This document shows positions 63,701-64,000 of a stretch of 64,000 nucleotides of DNA, one piece after another. Origin of the DNA: Viscum album (Eukaryota > Streptophyta > Magnoliopsida > Santalales > Viscaceae); assembly GCA_963277665.1 (NCBI GenBank), contig OY728152.1, positions 1,189,360,357 to 1,189,424,356 of the forward strand, read 5' to 3'. Made by a program: the position numbers and the translations under genes. The notes beneath the pieces are model-generated. The model saw nothing but the letters and a program-made list of their open reading frames with translations. It did not search any database and had not been told where the DNA came from. Position 1 is the stretch's first letter. Every line of letters starts with the position of its first letter.

Positions 63701-64000
63701 GCAATCTCTAAAGTTGATGTAGACCTTTATTTTCTCATATTGTATTCTTTACTTGGATGATTTTAGCCATCCATTTTAGATATTGAGCTTCCCAGATAAA
63801 TTCAGACTTGATAAGCTTGACCACTTCAGCCTAAATTTTAAAGTCATGAATCAGGTGTATCCTTCTAACTGCCTCTTTATATCCCCGATAGACTTTAGTA
63901 AAGCCCAAGTGGAGATTGGACACCTCAGGATCAAGGCCTATAATTTCTATGTAATTAGAGGTGAGAAGGTATAGATACTTTTTAGGAAGGAGGTATATAC
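60738..64000 (-). pseudogene. Tat/Ogre-type pol remnant: RT, RNase H, integrase
   Basis: Minus strand, running off the right edge. RT: YQVIPFGLMNVGTTYQHAM near 63525-63470 is the Tat/Ogre MPFGLKNAGATYQR block (Athila and Del differ here). The active site YIDD is intact at 63424-63413, followed by SDHLDDLENIFKKLRHY. After RNase H, VDFLAEH near 62648-62628 is the 'ADFLAEH' block that precedes the extra RNase H-like domain of Tat elements. Integrase: GWVIIGPL near 61740 and TFGYSPYGDWML near 61610-61580 correspond to GYYWPTM and SWPF-WGLDV. The C-terminal WEGPYSIHTFHYNGSYSF and FLKNYFA at 60738 match the NWEGPY...GGAY...FLKKYY end. Broken by many stops and frameshifts. Confidence 0.8.

Larger units (their letters stand above)
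39724..64000 (-). mobile_element. Tat/Ogre-type Ty3/gypsy element, antisense, 5' part beyond the window
   Basis: Reading right to left: pol with RT, RNase H and integrase (64000-60738), repeat-rich non-coding DNA, an ORF on the opposite strand with a plant mobile domain (42891-47232), a 12-base C/G tract as PPT (42332-42343) and a 3' LTR starting TGTTGACACTC at 42326. This is the layout of Tat-lineage elements, which often carry extra ORFs downstream of pol. Nested in it are element B and a copia solo LTR. Without them the visible part is about 15 kb. The left end is tentative. Confidence 0.7.

Overview
This window is plant nuclear DNA made almost entirely of old, nested retrotransposons. I found no credible host gene, no complete tRNA or rRNA gene, and nothing bacterial. 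A large-genome flowering plant is the best guess; the species cannot be read from the sequence. The evidence is the set of plant-type families: Ty1/copia of SIRE/Maximus type, Ty3/gypsy of Del/Tekay type, Ty3/gypsy of Tat/Ogre type with an extra plant-mobile-domain ORF, an L1-type LINE with a C-terminal RNase H, and a tRNA-derived SINE. The DNA is AT-rich and CpG-poor. Almost every reading frame is broken by TAA/TAG/TGA where the family has CAA/CAG/CGA/TGG, as expected from deamination of methylated cytosine. All coding entries are therefore pseudogenes.

Layout, left to right. (1) 1-~4825: 3' part of a sense copia element (integrase C-terminus, RT, RNase H, PPT, 3' LTR). (2) ~4826-7303: unassigned, with one short coding-like remnant. 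(3) 7304-30911: sense gypsy element 'A', with 5' LTR, PBS, gag, pol and 3' LTR. Its pol is cut twice: in RNase H by a complete antisense gypsy element 'C' (13727-22565), and in integrase by an antisense solo LTR of A's own family (23241-26401). Its 3' LTR also carries a SINE (about 29098-29248). (4) ~30912-35906: a sense LINE (endonuclease, RT, zinc-binding region, RNase H). (5) 35907-~39722: a second antisense solo LTR of the A family, with a G-quadruplex tract and about four copies of a ~190-bp module. (6) ~39724-64000: an antisense Tat/Ogre-type element whose 5' part lies beyond the window. Read on its own strand it has pol (64000 to 60738), a repeat-rich 3' non-coding region, an ORF on the opposite strand with a plant mobile domain (42891-47232), a C12/G12 PPT and a 3' LTR (42326 to ~39724). 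Nested inside it are sense gypsy element 'B' (49583-57750) and a young, GC-rich copia solo LTR (about 58740-59979).

The genes do not work together as a pathway. They are layers of successive insertions. Relative order can be read from what interrupts what: A before C, before the solo LTR and before the SINE; Tat before B and before the copia solo LTR. The most unusual things seen are a small GC-rich ORF inside the U3 part of both LTRs of element B, a strictly alternating two-motif array of ~72-bp period in the copia solo LTR, the mobile-domain ORF of the Tat element, and a copy-number-variable ~190-bp module in A-family LTRs.
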